Source: Candidatus Competibacter denitrificans Run_A_D11
Lineage (GTDB): Bacteria > Pseudomonadota > Gammaproteobacteria > Competibacterales > Competibacteraceae
Reading direction: 5' to 3'
Assembly (NCBI RefSeq): GCF_001051235.1
Contig: NZ_CBTJ020000020.1
Coordinates: 124,001-188,000 of the forward strand
DNA length: 64,000 nucleotides
Below the pieces are notes generated by a model. It was not told where the DNA came from and did no database searches. It was given only the letters and a program-made list of their open reading frames with translations. Positions within the stretch are counted from its first letter, which is position 1; each line of letters begins with the position of its first letter. Shown here piece by piece: positions 8,783 to 17,265 of this stretch. Both the position numbers and the translations under genes were made by a program.

Positions 8783-9423
8783 CGCCCCTGCGTAGCATGG
8801 GTATCGCTGCCCTGATCTTGACCGGTTTTGCCACCGTCGGCACGGTGTTGGTGGCGGTCACTTATACGAGTACCAAAGATATTATTGCCGAGGCCCAACG
8901 GGCAGCGCTGGAAGCTAGCCTAAACCAGTTGGTGCCGGCGGATCGCTATGACAATCGGGTGGTCGAGGATCAGATTGAGGTTGTGGCGCCGGAGTGGCTG
9001 GGGACTGATGAGCCGGTTGCAGTGTATCGCGCCCGCAAGAATGGCCAGCCGGTCGCATTGTTCGCTACGCCCACCGCGCCGGATGGTTACAGCGGGCCGA
9101 TCCAATTGTTGGTCGGGGTTTACGCCGACGGGGCATTGGCTGGAGTTCGAGTGCTAGCCCACAAGGAAACGCCGGGGTTGGGCGATGGGATCGACGAGAA
9201 ACGCTCACCCTGGATTCTGGCGTTTGCCGGTAAGTCGCTGGAAAATCCCTGGCCGGATGCTTGGAAGGTCAAGAAAGACGGTGGCGTTTTCGATCAGTTC
9301 ACCGGCGCAACCATTACGCCGCGTGCCGTGGTCAAGGCGACCCGTAAATTCCTGGATTACGTGCGAACGCACCGCGAACAGTTGTTTGCAGTGCCGCCAA
9401 CCGCCAAGGGGCAACTGTCATGA
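8779..9423 (+). CDS. rsxG: Rnf/Rsx complex subunit G, covalent FMN protein
   Basis: 214 residues. One N-terminal membrane helix (about residues 8-30) anchors a periplasmic FMN domain; the flavin is expected on Thr178 of the TGAT motif in [11 protein letters not shown]. The [13 protein letters not shown] segment before it is also conserved. The start is the ATG at 8779 overlapping the rsxD stop. A much longer frame beginning at 8533 runs through rsxD and is rejected. It ends in a four-base overlap with rsxE. Confidence 0.95.
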   Translation: MTPLRSMGIAALILTGFATVGTVLVAVTYTSTKDIIAEAQRAALEASLNQLVPADRYDNRVVEDQIEVVAPEWLGTDEPVAVYRARKNGQPVALFATPTAPDGYSGPIQLLVGVYADGALAGVRVLAHKETPGLGDGIDEKRSPWILAFAGKSLENPWPDAWKVKKDGGVFDQFTGATITPRAVVKATRKFLDYVRTHREQLFAVPPTAKGQLS

Positions 9424-10106
9424 GCCAAAGCTATCGGGAGATCCTGAAAAATGGGGTCTGGACTCAGAATACCGGTTTTGTGGCCCTGCTGGGGCTTTGT
9501 CCCTTGCTGGCAACGTCCAATTCGGTCGTTAACGGCCTGGGCTTGGGTCTGGCGACAACATTGGTCTTATTATTGTCAAATGTTGCTATCTCGTTGATTC
9601 GTAACCTGGTGAGGCCAGAGGTACGCATTCCGGTGTTTGTCATGGTGATCGCCTGCGTGGTGACTGCTGTGGAATTGGCGATGCATGCCTTTTTACCAGG
9701 GCTTTATACCGTGCTGGGAATTTTTATTCCGCTGATCGTCACTAACTGCTGTGTGATCGGCCGTGCCGAGGCATTTGCTTTCAAAAACGGGGTGGCTAAG
9801 TCAGCGGTAGACGGTATGGCCACCGGCTTGGGGTTTACGCTGGCCTTGGTGTTGCTAGGCGCACTACGGGAAATTCTGGGGCAGGGGACTTTATTCGGGC
9901 AGGCGGAACTGTTGTTCGGTGAGGCGGGCCGGGGGCTGACTCTGCATGTGCTCGACGACTATCGTGGATTTCTGTTGGCTATCCTGCCGCCGGGCGCATT
10001 TATTGGGCTAGGCTGCTTGATCGCTATAAAAAACGTCCTGGATGCACACGCCAAACGCCGGGCAGCAGCTAAACCGGCGGTGGCGCTGCAAGAAGTACAG
10101 GCTTGA
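9420..10106 (+). CDS. rsxE: Rnf/Rsx complex subunit E
   Basis: 228 residues with six predicted membrane helices, homologous to RsxA and forming the other half of the membrane electron path. Recognisable segments are [18 protein letters not shown] and [14 protein letters not shown], the latter holding one of the conserved intramembrane cysteines. It is the last gene of the operon. In E. coli nth follows directly; here a convergent DUF2934 gene ends 12 bases beyond and separates them. Confidence 0.95.
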   Translation: MSQSYREILKNGVWTQNTGFVALLGLCPLLATSNSVVNGLGLGLATTLVLLLSNVAISLIRNLVRPEVRIPVFVMVIACVVTAVELAMHAFLPGLYTVLGIFIPLIVTNCCVIGRAEAFAFKNGVAKSAVDGMATGLGFTLALVLLGALREILGQGTLFGQAELLFGEAGRGLTLHVLDDYRGFLLAILPPGAFIGLGCLIAIKNVLDAHAKRRAAAKPAVALQEVQA

Positions 10107-10118
10107 GCCGGGTTGTGC

Positions 10119-10775
10119 TTATTTGGTTCCCGCTTCGCGCGTCCGCGCTTTCGTGGGGCGCTTTGGGCGTTCTGGACGTTCTGGATGTTCTGGATGTTCT
10201 GGACGTTCCGGGCGCTTGGTCTTTTCCAAGATCGTCACTGGTTGATTGACCGTGAGCGAATCGAGCGTTTTCTGTTCCGCTTCCAGCCAGAAATCCAGGG
10301 TCGAGCCATATTGCTGCCCAGTGCTCTCCCACAGTTGGTACGCCAGTTGGCGGATCTGCTCTAAATAGTTTGCGGGGGAAAATCTCTCGAGCGTATCGGC
10401 CAGTGGGTTATCTTCGCCCATTCGCGCATTGGCAGTGCGCACTACTGCTTCACTGAGCAGGCGCAAATGTTTTTCAGCAGCCAGCCAATAATCCATTGAC
10501 CGATCCCGCTGTTCGGTGCCGGTCTCCCACATGTTGTGGGCCAGCTCGCGGAGACGGTAAAGATAGAGGGCGCGCAGGGCGGAGGGCCAGGCGGTCGCAG
10601 TCTCTAGAATAGTGGCGGTTGCAGCGCTCGCCCGACGGGCAGAATCGGCCGTCATTTCAACCACCATCTGTTCCGCCATCGCCCAAAAATCCAGGGCATG
10701 GCCAAATTGATTTTCAGCGGATCGCCAAATATCGTAGGCGAGATTGCGAATATCATGCTCCAGGTTATTGTCCAT
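10119..10775 (-). CDS. Protein with three DUF2934 repeats and a low-complexity (R/H)P(E/K/T) tail
   Basis: 218 residues, no signal peptide or membrane segment. Three repeats of about 35 residues share the DUF2934 signature (Ile/Leu-Arg-x-Leu-Ala-x-x-x-Trp-Glu/Arg ... x-x-W-x-x-Ala-Glu): IRNLAYDIWRSAENQFGHAL near residue 10, LRELAHNMWETGTEQRDRSM near 75, and IRQLAYQLWESTGQQYGSTL near 141. DUF2934 has no known function; many such proteins carry a single copy, often with charged tails. The C-terminus has seven consecutive tripeptides of the type RPE/HPE/RPK/RPT and then a basic end, encoded by a 9-bp DNA repeat. The gene is convergent with rsxE and divergent from nth. Function unknown. Confidence 0.8.
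   Translation of the reverse strand: MDNNLEHDIRNLAYDIWRSAENQFGHALDFWAMAEQMVVEMTADSARRASAATATILETATAWPSALRALYLYRLRELAHNMWETGTEQRDRSMDYWLAAEKHLRLLSEAVVRTANARMGEDNPLADTLERFSPANYLEQIRQLAYQLWESTGQQYGSTLDFWLEAEQKTLDSLTVNQPVTILEKTKRPERPEHPEHPERPERPKRPTKARTREAGTK
10168..10212. repeat. 9-bp tandem repeat (five units) inside the DUF2934 gene
   Basis: Units CGTTCTGGA, CGTTCTGGA, TGTTCTGGA, TGTTCTGGA and CGTTCCGGG follow one another without gaps, with a degenerate continuation on the right. On the coding (minus) strand each unit encodes about three residues of the (R/H)PE tail. Because 9 is a multiple of 3, copy-number change would lengthen or shorten the tail without breaking the frame. Confidence 0.85.
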
Positions 10776-11029
10776 GGGGTTTGCTCTGTCTTGTTGGCCG
10801 ATTTCTGGACTCGATCAAATGCCTCTCGACGCGCAGAAAGACGCTCGACGACCGAATTTGCATACCACAACTTTAGCCCATGGTAGCGGTGATCTCCATT
10901 CCTGACTGTAAGGAAATTTACGGCAAATCTTCCAAGCATCGCTTTAGACGAGATGTGAGTTAAGCTTGCAGAACTATAGACTCTGTGCTGTGTCACGTTT
11001 GTTAAATCGTTGTCATTCTTCTGTTGCCC

Positions 11030-11680
11030 ATGAATCCAGCTAAAATTCACCAGCTTTTTACCCGACTCCGAGCGACCCAGCCGACACCAACGACTGAATT
11101 ATTTTATCGTAGTCCGTTTGAACTGCTGATCGCGGTGATGCTGTCGGCGCAAGCCACCGATAAAAAGGTTAACGAAGCGACAGCGCGGCTATTTTCTCTT
11201 GCTAATACGCCGCGAACCTTGCTGGAATTGGGCGAAGCCGAACTGAAGGAACACATCAAAATCATCGGTTTATACAACGCTAAAGCCGCCAATATCCTAA
11301 AGACGTGCGCTTTGTTACTGGAGCGGCACGGTGGCGAAGTGCCGCGTGATCAGGCGGCGTTGGAGGCGTTGCCTGGCGTCGGTCGCAAGACGGCCAACGT
11401 GATCCGAAACACGGCGTTCGGCGAACCGACCATTGCGGTCGATACGCATATTTTCCGGGTGGCAAATCGCACCGGATTGGCGCTGGGTAAGAGCGTTCGC
11501 GAGGTGGAGGACGGTTTGATGGCCAATACGCCGACTGAGTTCAAAATGGGTGCTCACCACTGGCTGATCTTGCATGGCCGTTATGTCTGCACTGCGCGAA
11601 AGCCCCGTTGTGCGGATTGCCTGATCCGTGATCTTTGCGAGTATTCCGCTAAGAACGAGGTTGCTGATGTTCGGTCATGA
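11030..11680 (+). CDS. nth: Endonuclease III (DNA glycosylase/AP lyase)
   Basis: 216 residues. It removes oxidised pyrimidines and cleaves abasic sites. The helix-hairpin-helix LPGVGRKTANV carries the catalytic Lys120, and Asp138 lies in VDTHIFR, the same numbers as in E. coli Nth. The [4Fe-4S] cluster ligands are Cys187, Cys194, Cys197 and Cys203 (C-x6-C-x2-C-x5-C). The ATG at 11030 is used; a TTG two codons earlier is in frame. It overlaps the following DUF1841 gene by 14 bases, so the two are probably co-translated. Confidence 0.97.
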   Translation: MNPAKIHQLFTRLRATQPTPTTELFYRSPFELLIAVMLSAQATDKKVNEATARLFSLANTPRTLLELGEAELKEHIKIIGLYNAKAANILKTCALLLERHGGEVPRDQAALEALPGVGRKTANVIRNTAFGEPTIAVDTHIFRVANRTGLALGKSVREVEDGLMANTPTEFKMGAHHWLILHGRYVCTARKPRCADCLIRDLCEYSAKNEVADVRS

Positions 11681-12101
11681 TCGTAACAGCTTGCGCCGCT
11701 ACTATTTGACGGTCTGGAAAAAGACCGAAGCTGGGCTACCGTTGGAGCCGCTGGAACACCTGATCGCCGACGTTATTCGGCAGCATCCCGAATATCATGC
11801 GCTGCTGGAAAGCACCGAAGCGATCTTAGACCGAGATTATCTCCCGGAAATGGGGCAAACCAACCCGTTCCTGCACATGGGGATGCATATCGCCATGCAA
11901 GAGCAACTGGGCAGTGATCGACCGCACGGGATTCACAATGTGTATCAAAAAATTTGTCGGCGGGCCGGAGATACTCATACCGCCGAACATCTCATGATGG
12001 AGTGTCTTGGCGAAACTCTTTGGGAAGCGCAACGATCCGGCAGCGAACCCGACGAGCGGCTGTACTTGCAACGATTGCGTAAGCTATTAGGGCGCTTGTG
12101 A
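11667..12101 (+). CDS. DUF1841 family protein
   Basis: 144 residues, cytosolic. The sequence MFGHDRNSLRRYYLTVWKK and the histidine-rich centre (NPFLHMGMHIAMQEQ) match the DUF1841 family, a proteobacterial family without known function that is often found beside nth. The second half has TAEHLMMECLGETLWEAQR, a helix typical of the family. The start at 11667 lies inside the nth reading frame. A bidirectional terminator follows the stop. Confidence 0.85.
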   Translation: MFGHDRNSLRRYYLTVWKKTEAGLPLEPLEHLIADVIRQHPEYHALLESTEAILDRDYLPEMGQTNPFLHMGMHIAMQEQLGSDRPHGIHNVYQKICRRAGDTHTAEHLMMECLGETLWEAQRSGSEPDERLYLQRLRKLLGRL

Positions 12102-12114
12102 AGAATCTGTGCAG

Positions 12115-12145
12115 AAAAAAAACGCCAGCCCTCGGCTGGCGTTTT
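12115..12145. terminator. Bidirectional rho-independent terminator
   Basis: AACGCCAGCC (12121-12130) and GGCTGGCGTT (12134-12143) form a perfect 10-bp stem with a CTC loop. An A-tract lies on the left and T residues on the right, so the structure can end transcription of the nth-DUF1841 pair and of the convergent DUF2189 gene. Confidence 0.9.
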
Positions 12146-12159
12146 CGCGGTTGCGCCCT

Positions 12160-12954
12160 TTAATACGGTTGCGCTTCAATCTGATCGTCTTCCACCAAAT
12201 CTTTGTAGGCGTGCCAGGATGCATGACCGATCAGCGGTAGCGCGATGGCCACACCAATATAGAAGGTGAGCAAACCGATTCCGGTAAAAATCACAATCAG
12301 TACCGCCCATAGCGCCATGGGGCCTGGATTGGCGCGAACAGCGGTCAGGCTAGTCAGTACAGCAGTAACGAAATCGATCTTGCGATCCAGCATCATCGGA
12401 ATGGATACCACGCTGATCGCGAACACGAGTGCGGCGATAATCGCGCCTACCATGGTGAGTATCATCAGGAAGGTTAGGCCGCCACCCGAAAAAAACAGCG
12501 CCGATACTGAGGTATCGACTGTGAGGTCGCGGAAGCTGACGGCAAACAGCAAAGCGGCTAGGCGCACCCAGACGATCATCAACACGCCGATCAGCAATCC
12601 GAAAAGCAGGATCGGTAACATGTTATGGCGCCAAGCCGTTAGAGCTAGCCCTAGCGTCGGTGTTTTGCCGACCTCCAGCCGACGGCTGACATCGTATAGA
12701 CCCATCGCTAGAAATGGACCGACCAGCATGAACCCGGCTGTCAGCGCCAGGATGAAATGAAAACGGGCGGTGGCAAGATAAATCAGCGCATAGCCCATGA
12801 TCACGAAGAGCAAGCCATAAGGGATGCTAACGGCGGGTGCTCGCCAGAGATCTTTCCAGCCGGCACCAAGCCATTCCCAGAGTTGATCGGATTTTATGAT
12901 TCGCACTTTGGGGGTGGCCAAAGAGCTTTCGAGTACCGGAATTGAAGAGACCAT
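12160..12954 (-). CDS. DUF2189 integral membrane protein
   Basis: 264 residues with about six hydrophobic helices and a short hydrophilic N-terminus. The segment following VRIIKSDQLWEWLGAGWKDL and the end IGHASWHAYKDLVE are typical of DUF2189, a family often linked to cytochrome oxidase loci, though none lies nearby here. Function unknown. It is the downstream-most gene of a minus-strand run, separated by 23 bases from the glycogen synthase-like gene, and may be cotranscribed with it. Confidence 0.82.
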   Translation of the reverse strand: MVSSIPVLESSLATPKVRIIKSDQLWEWLGAGWKDLWRAPAVSIPYGLLFVIMGYALIYLATARFHFILALTAGFMLVGPFLAMGLYDVSRRLEVGKTPTLGLALTAWRHNMLPILLFGLLIGVLMIVWVRLAALLFAVSFRDLTVDTSVSALFFSGGGLTFLMILTMVGAIIAALVFAISVVSIPMMLDRKIDFVTAVLTSLTAVRANPGPMALWAVLIVIFTGIGLLTFYIGVAIALPLIGHASWHAYKDLVEDDQIEAQPY

Positions 12955-12977
12955 TAAATGACCCCTCGGCTAGATAA

Positions 12978-14207
12978 TCAGCCGCGTTGCGACCTTAATC
13001 GACGATACAGATCATAGGTCTGTTGGGCGATGCTGCGCCAACTGTAGTGGCGTTCAACTCGTTCGCGGCCTGCCTGGCCCATTCTTGCGAGAAGAGCCGG
13101 ATCGGCAGCCAAACGGTTGATCGCGCTTGCTAAGCCGTGTTCGAATTTGGCAGGTGAACTGGGGTCATGCGGCGGTTCCGGCGAGAGCTGCGGATCGACC
13201 AAGACACCCGTTTCACCATCCACCACGACTTCATTGATACCACCCACCGCGCTGCCAACCACTGGAGTACCGCAGGCCATCGCTTCCAGGTTAATGATGC
13301 CGAATGGCTCGTAAATCGAAGGGCAGCAGAAAATCGCTGCGTGTGAATAGAGCGTGATCGTGGTTTGGCGCGAGACCATCTTCGGAATCCAGACAATGCC
13401 ATCGCGGTGGCTTTGCAGCTCATGAACCATTTCTTCCATCTCGCGCTGCATAGCCAGAGTGTCAGCATCACCCGCGCATAGCACCACTTGCAGTTTTGGA
13501 TCAAGGTGCGGAATCGCTTGCAACAGATAATACAGGCCTTTCTGCCGGGTCATCCGTCCGACGAACAACACGTAAGGACGGTTCGGGTCGATCCCCAGTT
13601 GGGTGATGGCATCGGGGTCGTGTGTTGGCTGATATTCCTCGGTGTCGATGCCGTTGGGAATGACCACGACTCGCGTTGGCTCGACGTTGAACAACCGCAA
13701 AATATCATCACGGGTGCTGCGCGAGACCGCAATGATGGCGTCAGCGGTTTCCAGCGCGGTTTTCTCGATCCAGCAAGACAAGTCGTAACCGCGGCCAAGC
13801 TGCTCGCGCTTCCATGGCCGCAACGGTTCCAGGGAGTGAACCGTGATCACCAGTGGGATGTTGTAGAGGATTTTGGCCAGAATGCCGCTGAAATGCGCAT
13901 ACCAGGTATGGCAATGGATAATCTCCGCATTCCCTTCCAGATCGTAAACTCCCTGGCCGACAAAGGCGAGGCAGGTGCTTAACGCTTTCAGCGGCGAGAC
14001 GAAGGATTGCGGACAACCGGCAAAATGGGTGGTATCCATCTTGATGCCACGCACCCGAAGTTGGCCTTCATCAATGGTTTGATCGTGAAAGCTACGGACC
14101 TCGACGGGCGTCAGTTTAGCCAGTTCACGCGACAGGTATTCGACATGGACACCAGCACCGCCATAGACATAGGGGGGGTATTCGTTGGTAGTCAGCAGGA
14201 CGCGCAT
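12978..14207 (-). CDS. GT4 glycosyltransferase of the actinobacterial GlgA/GlgM type
   Basis: 409 residues. It has a two-domain GT-B fold: the N-terminal half opens MRVLLTTNEYPPYVYGGAGV and includes HCHTWYAHFSGILAK; the C-terminal half has LFVGRMTRQKGLYYL and the donor-site YEPFGIINLEAMACGTPVVG, whose E-x7-E pattern is the GT4 hallmark. This resembles the Corynebacterium/Mycobacterium GlgA (GlgM) family rather than the GT5 GlgA of enterobacteria. Likely reactions are glucose transfer from a nucleotide sugar to alpha-glucan or synthesis of maltose-1-phosphate; the sequence alone does not decide. An unrelated GT4 role in surface polysaccharide is less likely. Confidence 0.8.
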   Translation of the reverse strand: MRVLLTTNEYPPYVYGGAGVHVEYLSRELAKLTPVEVRSFHDQTIDEGQLRVRGIKMDTTHFAGCPQSFVSPLKALSTCLAFVGQGVYDLEGNAEIIHCHTWYAHFSGILAKILYNIPLVITVHSLEPLRPWKREQLGRGYDLSCWIEKTALETADAIIAVSRSTRDDILRLFNVEPTRVVVIPNGIDTEEYQPTHDPDAITQLGIDPNRPYVLFVGRMTRQKGLYYLLQAIPHLDPKLQVVLCAGDADTLAMQREMEEMVHELQSHRDGIVWIPKMVSRQTTITLYSHAAIFCCPSIYEPFGIINLEAMACGTPVVGSAVGGINEVVVDGETGVLVDPQLSPEPPHDPSSPAKFEHGLASAINRLAADPALLARMGQAGRERVERHYSWRSIAQQTYDLYRRLRSQRG

Positions 14208-14340
14208 TCTTGTTGTGCTCCCTTGGGCAGATGAGCCGCGATGAGATAAACGAATTCCGATGAGGCGTCACGTCGGAAGGTCTTTAAGTGTAACATTATG
14301 CCAAGCACATACCCGGTATTGGAAGGAAAAAGGCGGCTGC

Positions 14341-14919
14341 TCACAAGTTCTCGACCAGTGCGCTGACGTCCAGCAGCATCGCTTGTCGGGCCGCTTGAGT
14401 CGTTGTCGGTACCGAATAAAAGGCCCGATGGTCCACATGATCGATGCCACAGGCGCCCAGGACGCCTTCCGCCATCGGCCTAACCAGTAATTCGTGCCAG
14501 CGCTTTTGTTGGTAGGTATGCTGATCTCCACCTAATGTATTTATTATCAAAGCTTTTTTATGAGTTAATAAGCCTTTCATTCCTGATGGGCCGAAGTCGA
14601 ATGCAAATTTGTGGGTGAAGATACGGTCGATCCAGCCTTTCAAAATGGCTGGTGGGCCGAACCACCAAATCGGATAGATAAAGACCAGCCCGTCCGCCCA
14701 AAGGACCGCATCCTGTTCGCGTCGCGTATCCGCTGGCAAATCGCCGCGCCAGTTCCGAATGAGATCTTCAGGCTCTAAAACCGCTCGGCAGTGCATCTGA
14801 TACAGGTCATGGATGCGAATGGCATCGCCGCGCTTGGATAGCGTCGTTTCGACCGTATCTAAGATCGTTCGATTGAAACTGCGCGGGTTGGGATGGGCAT
14901 AGATAATAAGAATATTCAT
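14341..14919 (-). CDS. NAD(P)H dehydrogenase (quinone), flavodoxin fold
   Basis: 192 residues. It opens with MNILIIYAHPNPRSFNR, the FMN-phosphate-binding start of the NQO1/MdaB/KefF family; IYPIWWFGPPAILKGWIDRI binds the flavin ring, and a TLGGDQHTY segment follows. It probably reduces quinones or azo compounds by two electrons, protecting against redox stress. The ATG at 14919 is chosen over one six codons upstream because the family begins at the first beta strand. No Kef potassium channel lies beside it. Confidence 0.86.
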   Translation of the reverse strand: MNILIIYAHPNPRSFNRTILDTVETTLSKRGDAIRIHDLYQMHCRAVLEPEDLIRNWRGDLPADTRREQDAVLWADGLVFIYPIWWFGPPAILKGWIDRIFTHKFAFDFGPSGMKGLLTHKKALIINTLGGDQHTYQQKRWHELLVRPMAEGVLGACGIDHVDHRAFYSVPTTTQAARQAMLLDVSALVENL

Positions 14920-14980
14920 GCGCTTAATAAATGGCACCCAAAGGCAATACAGACTCTGGATTTAGAGCGGTAACAGTTGC

Positions 14981-15640
14981 TTACGCGACTTGTGCAGTAA
15001 AGTGGTGCTCAGCCAGGCCGAGAATCAACTGATCGCCCGACTGTAAGGGTCCGACACCGGCCGGAGTGCCGGTTAGTACCACATCGCCAGGTAGCAGGGT
15101 AAAGTGATTCGATATATGCGCCATCAGATCAAAAATACCGAGCATCATTTGTCCGGTATTACCTTCTTGGCGGAGTTCACCATTGATATATAAAGTTAAA
15201 TTGATCGCTTGCGGGTCGGGCAGACCGGTCGGGCTGAGAAATGGGGATAGGGGGCAAGAACCATCAAAAGCCTTGGCCAGTTCCCAAGGATGACCTTTTT
15301 TCTTCAGTTCATTTTGTAGATCGCGCAAGGTCAAATCCAGGGCTATACCGTAGCCACTCACCGCTTGGCGTGCGGTCGAGGCATCCACATTTTGTAGTTT
15401 GCGACCTACCAGTACCGCCAATTCCACTTCATGATGACAACTGCCCCGTCCTGTCGGTAATTGAATCGGATCTGCCAGTTGGACCAGCGAGGTAGCGGGT
15501 TTAATAAACAAAATGGGCGTTTCCGGTACGGCGTTGCCGAGTTCGCGGATGTGTTCGAGATAGTTGCGGCCGATACAAACGACCTTGCCAGGAGGCAGGC
15601 CGAGCGGACTGCCGTCCATAGAACGATGCTGGTAGGGCAC
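14981..15640 (-). CDS. Fumarylacetoacetate hydrolase family protein
   Basis: 219 residues, the single-domain FAH fold (YcgM-like). Metal ligands are visible: Glu71 and Glu73 in HHEVELAVLVG and Asp102 in GIALDLTLRD. The downstream segments KAFDGSCPLSPF and LTGTPAGVGPLQ are family signatures. Members act as acylpyruvases, oxaloacetate decarboxylases or ring-cleavage hydrolases; no catabolic cluster lies beside this gene, so a general oxaloacetate or acylpyruvate role is more likely. Confidence 0.88.
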   Translation of the reverse strand: MPYQHRSMDGSPLGLPPGKVVCIGRNYLEHIRELGNAVPETPILFIKPATSLVQLADPIQLPTGRGSCHHEVELAVLVGRKLQNVDASTARQAVSGYGIALDLTLRDLQNELKKKGHPWELAKAFDGSCPLSPFLSPTGLPDPQAINLTLYINGELRQEGNTGQMMLGIFDLMAHISNHFTLLPGDVVLTGTPAGVGPLQSGDQLILGLAEHHFTAQVA

Positions 15641-16166
15641 AGCGATTTCCTCTTCAGGCGTGGCCGGGTTGGTGGCTATTGTCGGGTAAGGAAGGTGAGG
15701 CTCGCAATGTGTACCGAAAAAAATACTGTTAAATTATTAAAAAATAATTATAATCTATTAATTTAATAACAATTTTTATAAATACCATTTATCCTATAAG
15801 GTCTGACGTAGCGTTCCATAGCTTGATGGGTTGATCGGCCTATGCTTCATCACCGAGCATTGCCGTTCACCAGGAGCCGGGCTGTAAGTTACGGTGGATC
15901 TACAAGAAACACCCCCAGTTAAGCTTATGTAAAAGATTCGAACAAACGCTGTTAAATAGATAACTGTCACTTATTATATTAAACTTGCAATTATAATATG
16001 AGTAGAGTATGGTATAAGTATTACATTGCATCATTAGCGGAACTACGTATCCATTGTAAGTATATTGAACATTTTTGGCAGCGTAAGTTTATAGGTTGGT
16101 TGGCCTGCGATTTTAAGTGTTTTTTAACTATTTTTTTGATTTTTATAAATTTTAAGAGGCGAGATT
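15641..16166. other. Gene-free AT-rich stretch upstream of the XRE regulator
   Basis: 526 bases without a convincing gene. About 15715-15795 and 15945-16165 are strongly AT-rich, unlike the flanking genes, and a more GC-balanced island lies between (about 15800-15940). A small frame at 15998-16213 has no recognisable product and runs into the XRE gene, so it is not called. The AT-rich part next to 16167 presumably holds the promoter of the XRE gene. No tRNA, terminator or clear repeat was found. Confidence 0.6.
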
Positions 16167-16517
16167 ATGGATTTTGGTACCTATGTGCGACAATTGCGCG
16201 AGCAGCGACGTGAAGTAAACCGTCGTTATTCGGTTCGGCAGACGGCACAACGAATCGGAGTAGAGCCTGCTTACCTCAGTAAGATCGAGCGCGGCGATGT
16301 ATCGCCACCGTCAGAGGAAACCATTCGACGGCTGGCTGCCGATTTGGGGGAAGACGCTGATTTGTTGCTGGCTTTAGCAGGCAAGGTGTCCAGCGACATC
16401 CGCGAAATCGTCATGAAACGCCCCATCTTGTTCGCTGAAATTATCCGTGGTTTGAGCGATGTCCCGGATGATGAATTGAACGTCCTGGTGCGCCGTGTCC
16501 GTAATGGGGAATGGTAA
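16167..16517 (+). CDS. XRE-family helix-turn-helix transcriptional regulator
   Basis: 116 residues. The N-terminal DNA-binding domain contains RQTAQRIGVEPAYLSKIERG followed by the SPPSEETIRRLAADLGED helices, a classical Cro/C1-type helix-turn-helix. The C-terminal 45 residues (SSDIREIVMKRP... LSDVPDDELNVLVRRVR) have no enzymatic motif and may dimerise. It begins with ATG after GAGGCGAG and precedes the deacetylase gene by 52 bases. Target genes are unknown; autoregulation through the AT-rich upstream region is plausible. Confidence 0.9.
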   Translation: MDFGTYVRQLREQRREVNRRYSVRQTAQRIGVEPAYLSKIERGDVSPPSEETIRRLAADLGEDADLLLALAGKVSSDIREIVMKRPILFAEIIRGLSDVPDDELNVLVRRVRNGEW

Positions 16518-16569
16518 AAGATTAAGCGTTTGATCTGATGTCATTCCTGACGGCATGCTGGAGTGCGGT

Positions 16570-17223
16570 ATGAAAGTCGCTCAGAGTTGGGATGATGGCG
16601 TAGTCGATGATCTTCGACTGACTGATCTGTTACGGCGCTATGGCGCGACCGCAACTTTCAATCTGAATCCGGGCCTTTACCAATCAGGCCGTTCCTTTGG
16701 CTGGCATTATGGCGATAAGGAAGTCTGGCGGCTTGCTCGCGATGAGCTAACGACGGTTTATGCCGGTTTTGAAATCGCCAACCACTCGCTGACTCATCCT
16801 AACTTAGCTGATTTGTCGCCGATGGATTTGGCGCGGGAAGTGGGGGATAGCCGTCGGCTGTTACAAGATTGGTTTCAACAGCCGGTGCGGGGTTTTTGTT
16901 ATCCCTTTGGGACTTTCAATCCCGCCGTCAAGGAAGCGATCCGGGCGACCGGCCATCGCTATGCCCGCACGGTTGCCGAGTACGATTGGGTGTTTCCACC
17001 TGGCGATCCCCTGGAATTTGGGGTCAGTTGCCGGTTTGTCGACCCCGCATTTTGGAGCCGCTACGAACAGGCCAAGGCAAGCAATGGCGTGTTCTTGTTT
17101 TGGGGCCACAGCTACGAGTTGCTCGACGATGCCATGTGGGCCGATCTGGAACACAAAATCGCCGGTATCAGCGCCGATCCCGCCGCAGAATGGGTCAATC
17201 TCGAAAGCTTATTCGCTGCCTGA
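16570..17223 (+). CDS. Polysaccharide deacetylase family protein (CE4)
   Basis: 217 residues with the NodB-type carbohydrate esterase 4 fold. The metal-binding Asp pair is in SWDDG near residue 8, and the H-x3-H pair is in NHSLTHP; a FCYPFG motif follows. It should remove N-acetyl groups from an amino sugar polymer or a related substrate. No signal peptide is seen, so it is probably cytoplasmic, unlike peptidoglycan or biofilm deacetylases. The ATG at 16570 is preferred; one five codons earlier is in frame. It follows the XRE gene on the same strand. Confidence 0.85.
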   Translation: MKVAQSWDDGVVDDLRLTDLLRRYGATATFNLNPGLYQSGRSFGWHYGDKEVWRLARDELTTVYAGFEIANHSLTHPNLADLSPMDLAREVGDSRRLLQDWFQQPVRGFCYPFGTFNPAVKEAIRATGHRYARTVAEYDWVFPPGDPLEFGVSCRFVDPAFWSRYEQAKASNGVFLFWGHSYELLDDAMWADLEHKIAGISADPAAEWVNLESLFAA

Positions 17224-17265
17224 CCCGCGCTCCTTCTGGCCGTCCTTGGCCTCCTGCCTTTCGGT

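Noticed and set aside
10168..10212. Tandem repeats considered as a CRISPR array
   Set aside because: Units of 9 bp without spacers, inside a coding frame; this is a minisatellite.
15998..16213. 71-residue frame in the AT-rich stretch
   Set aside because: Composition-driven, no domain, and overlaps the XRE gene.
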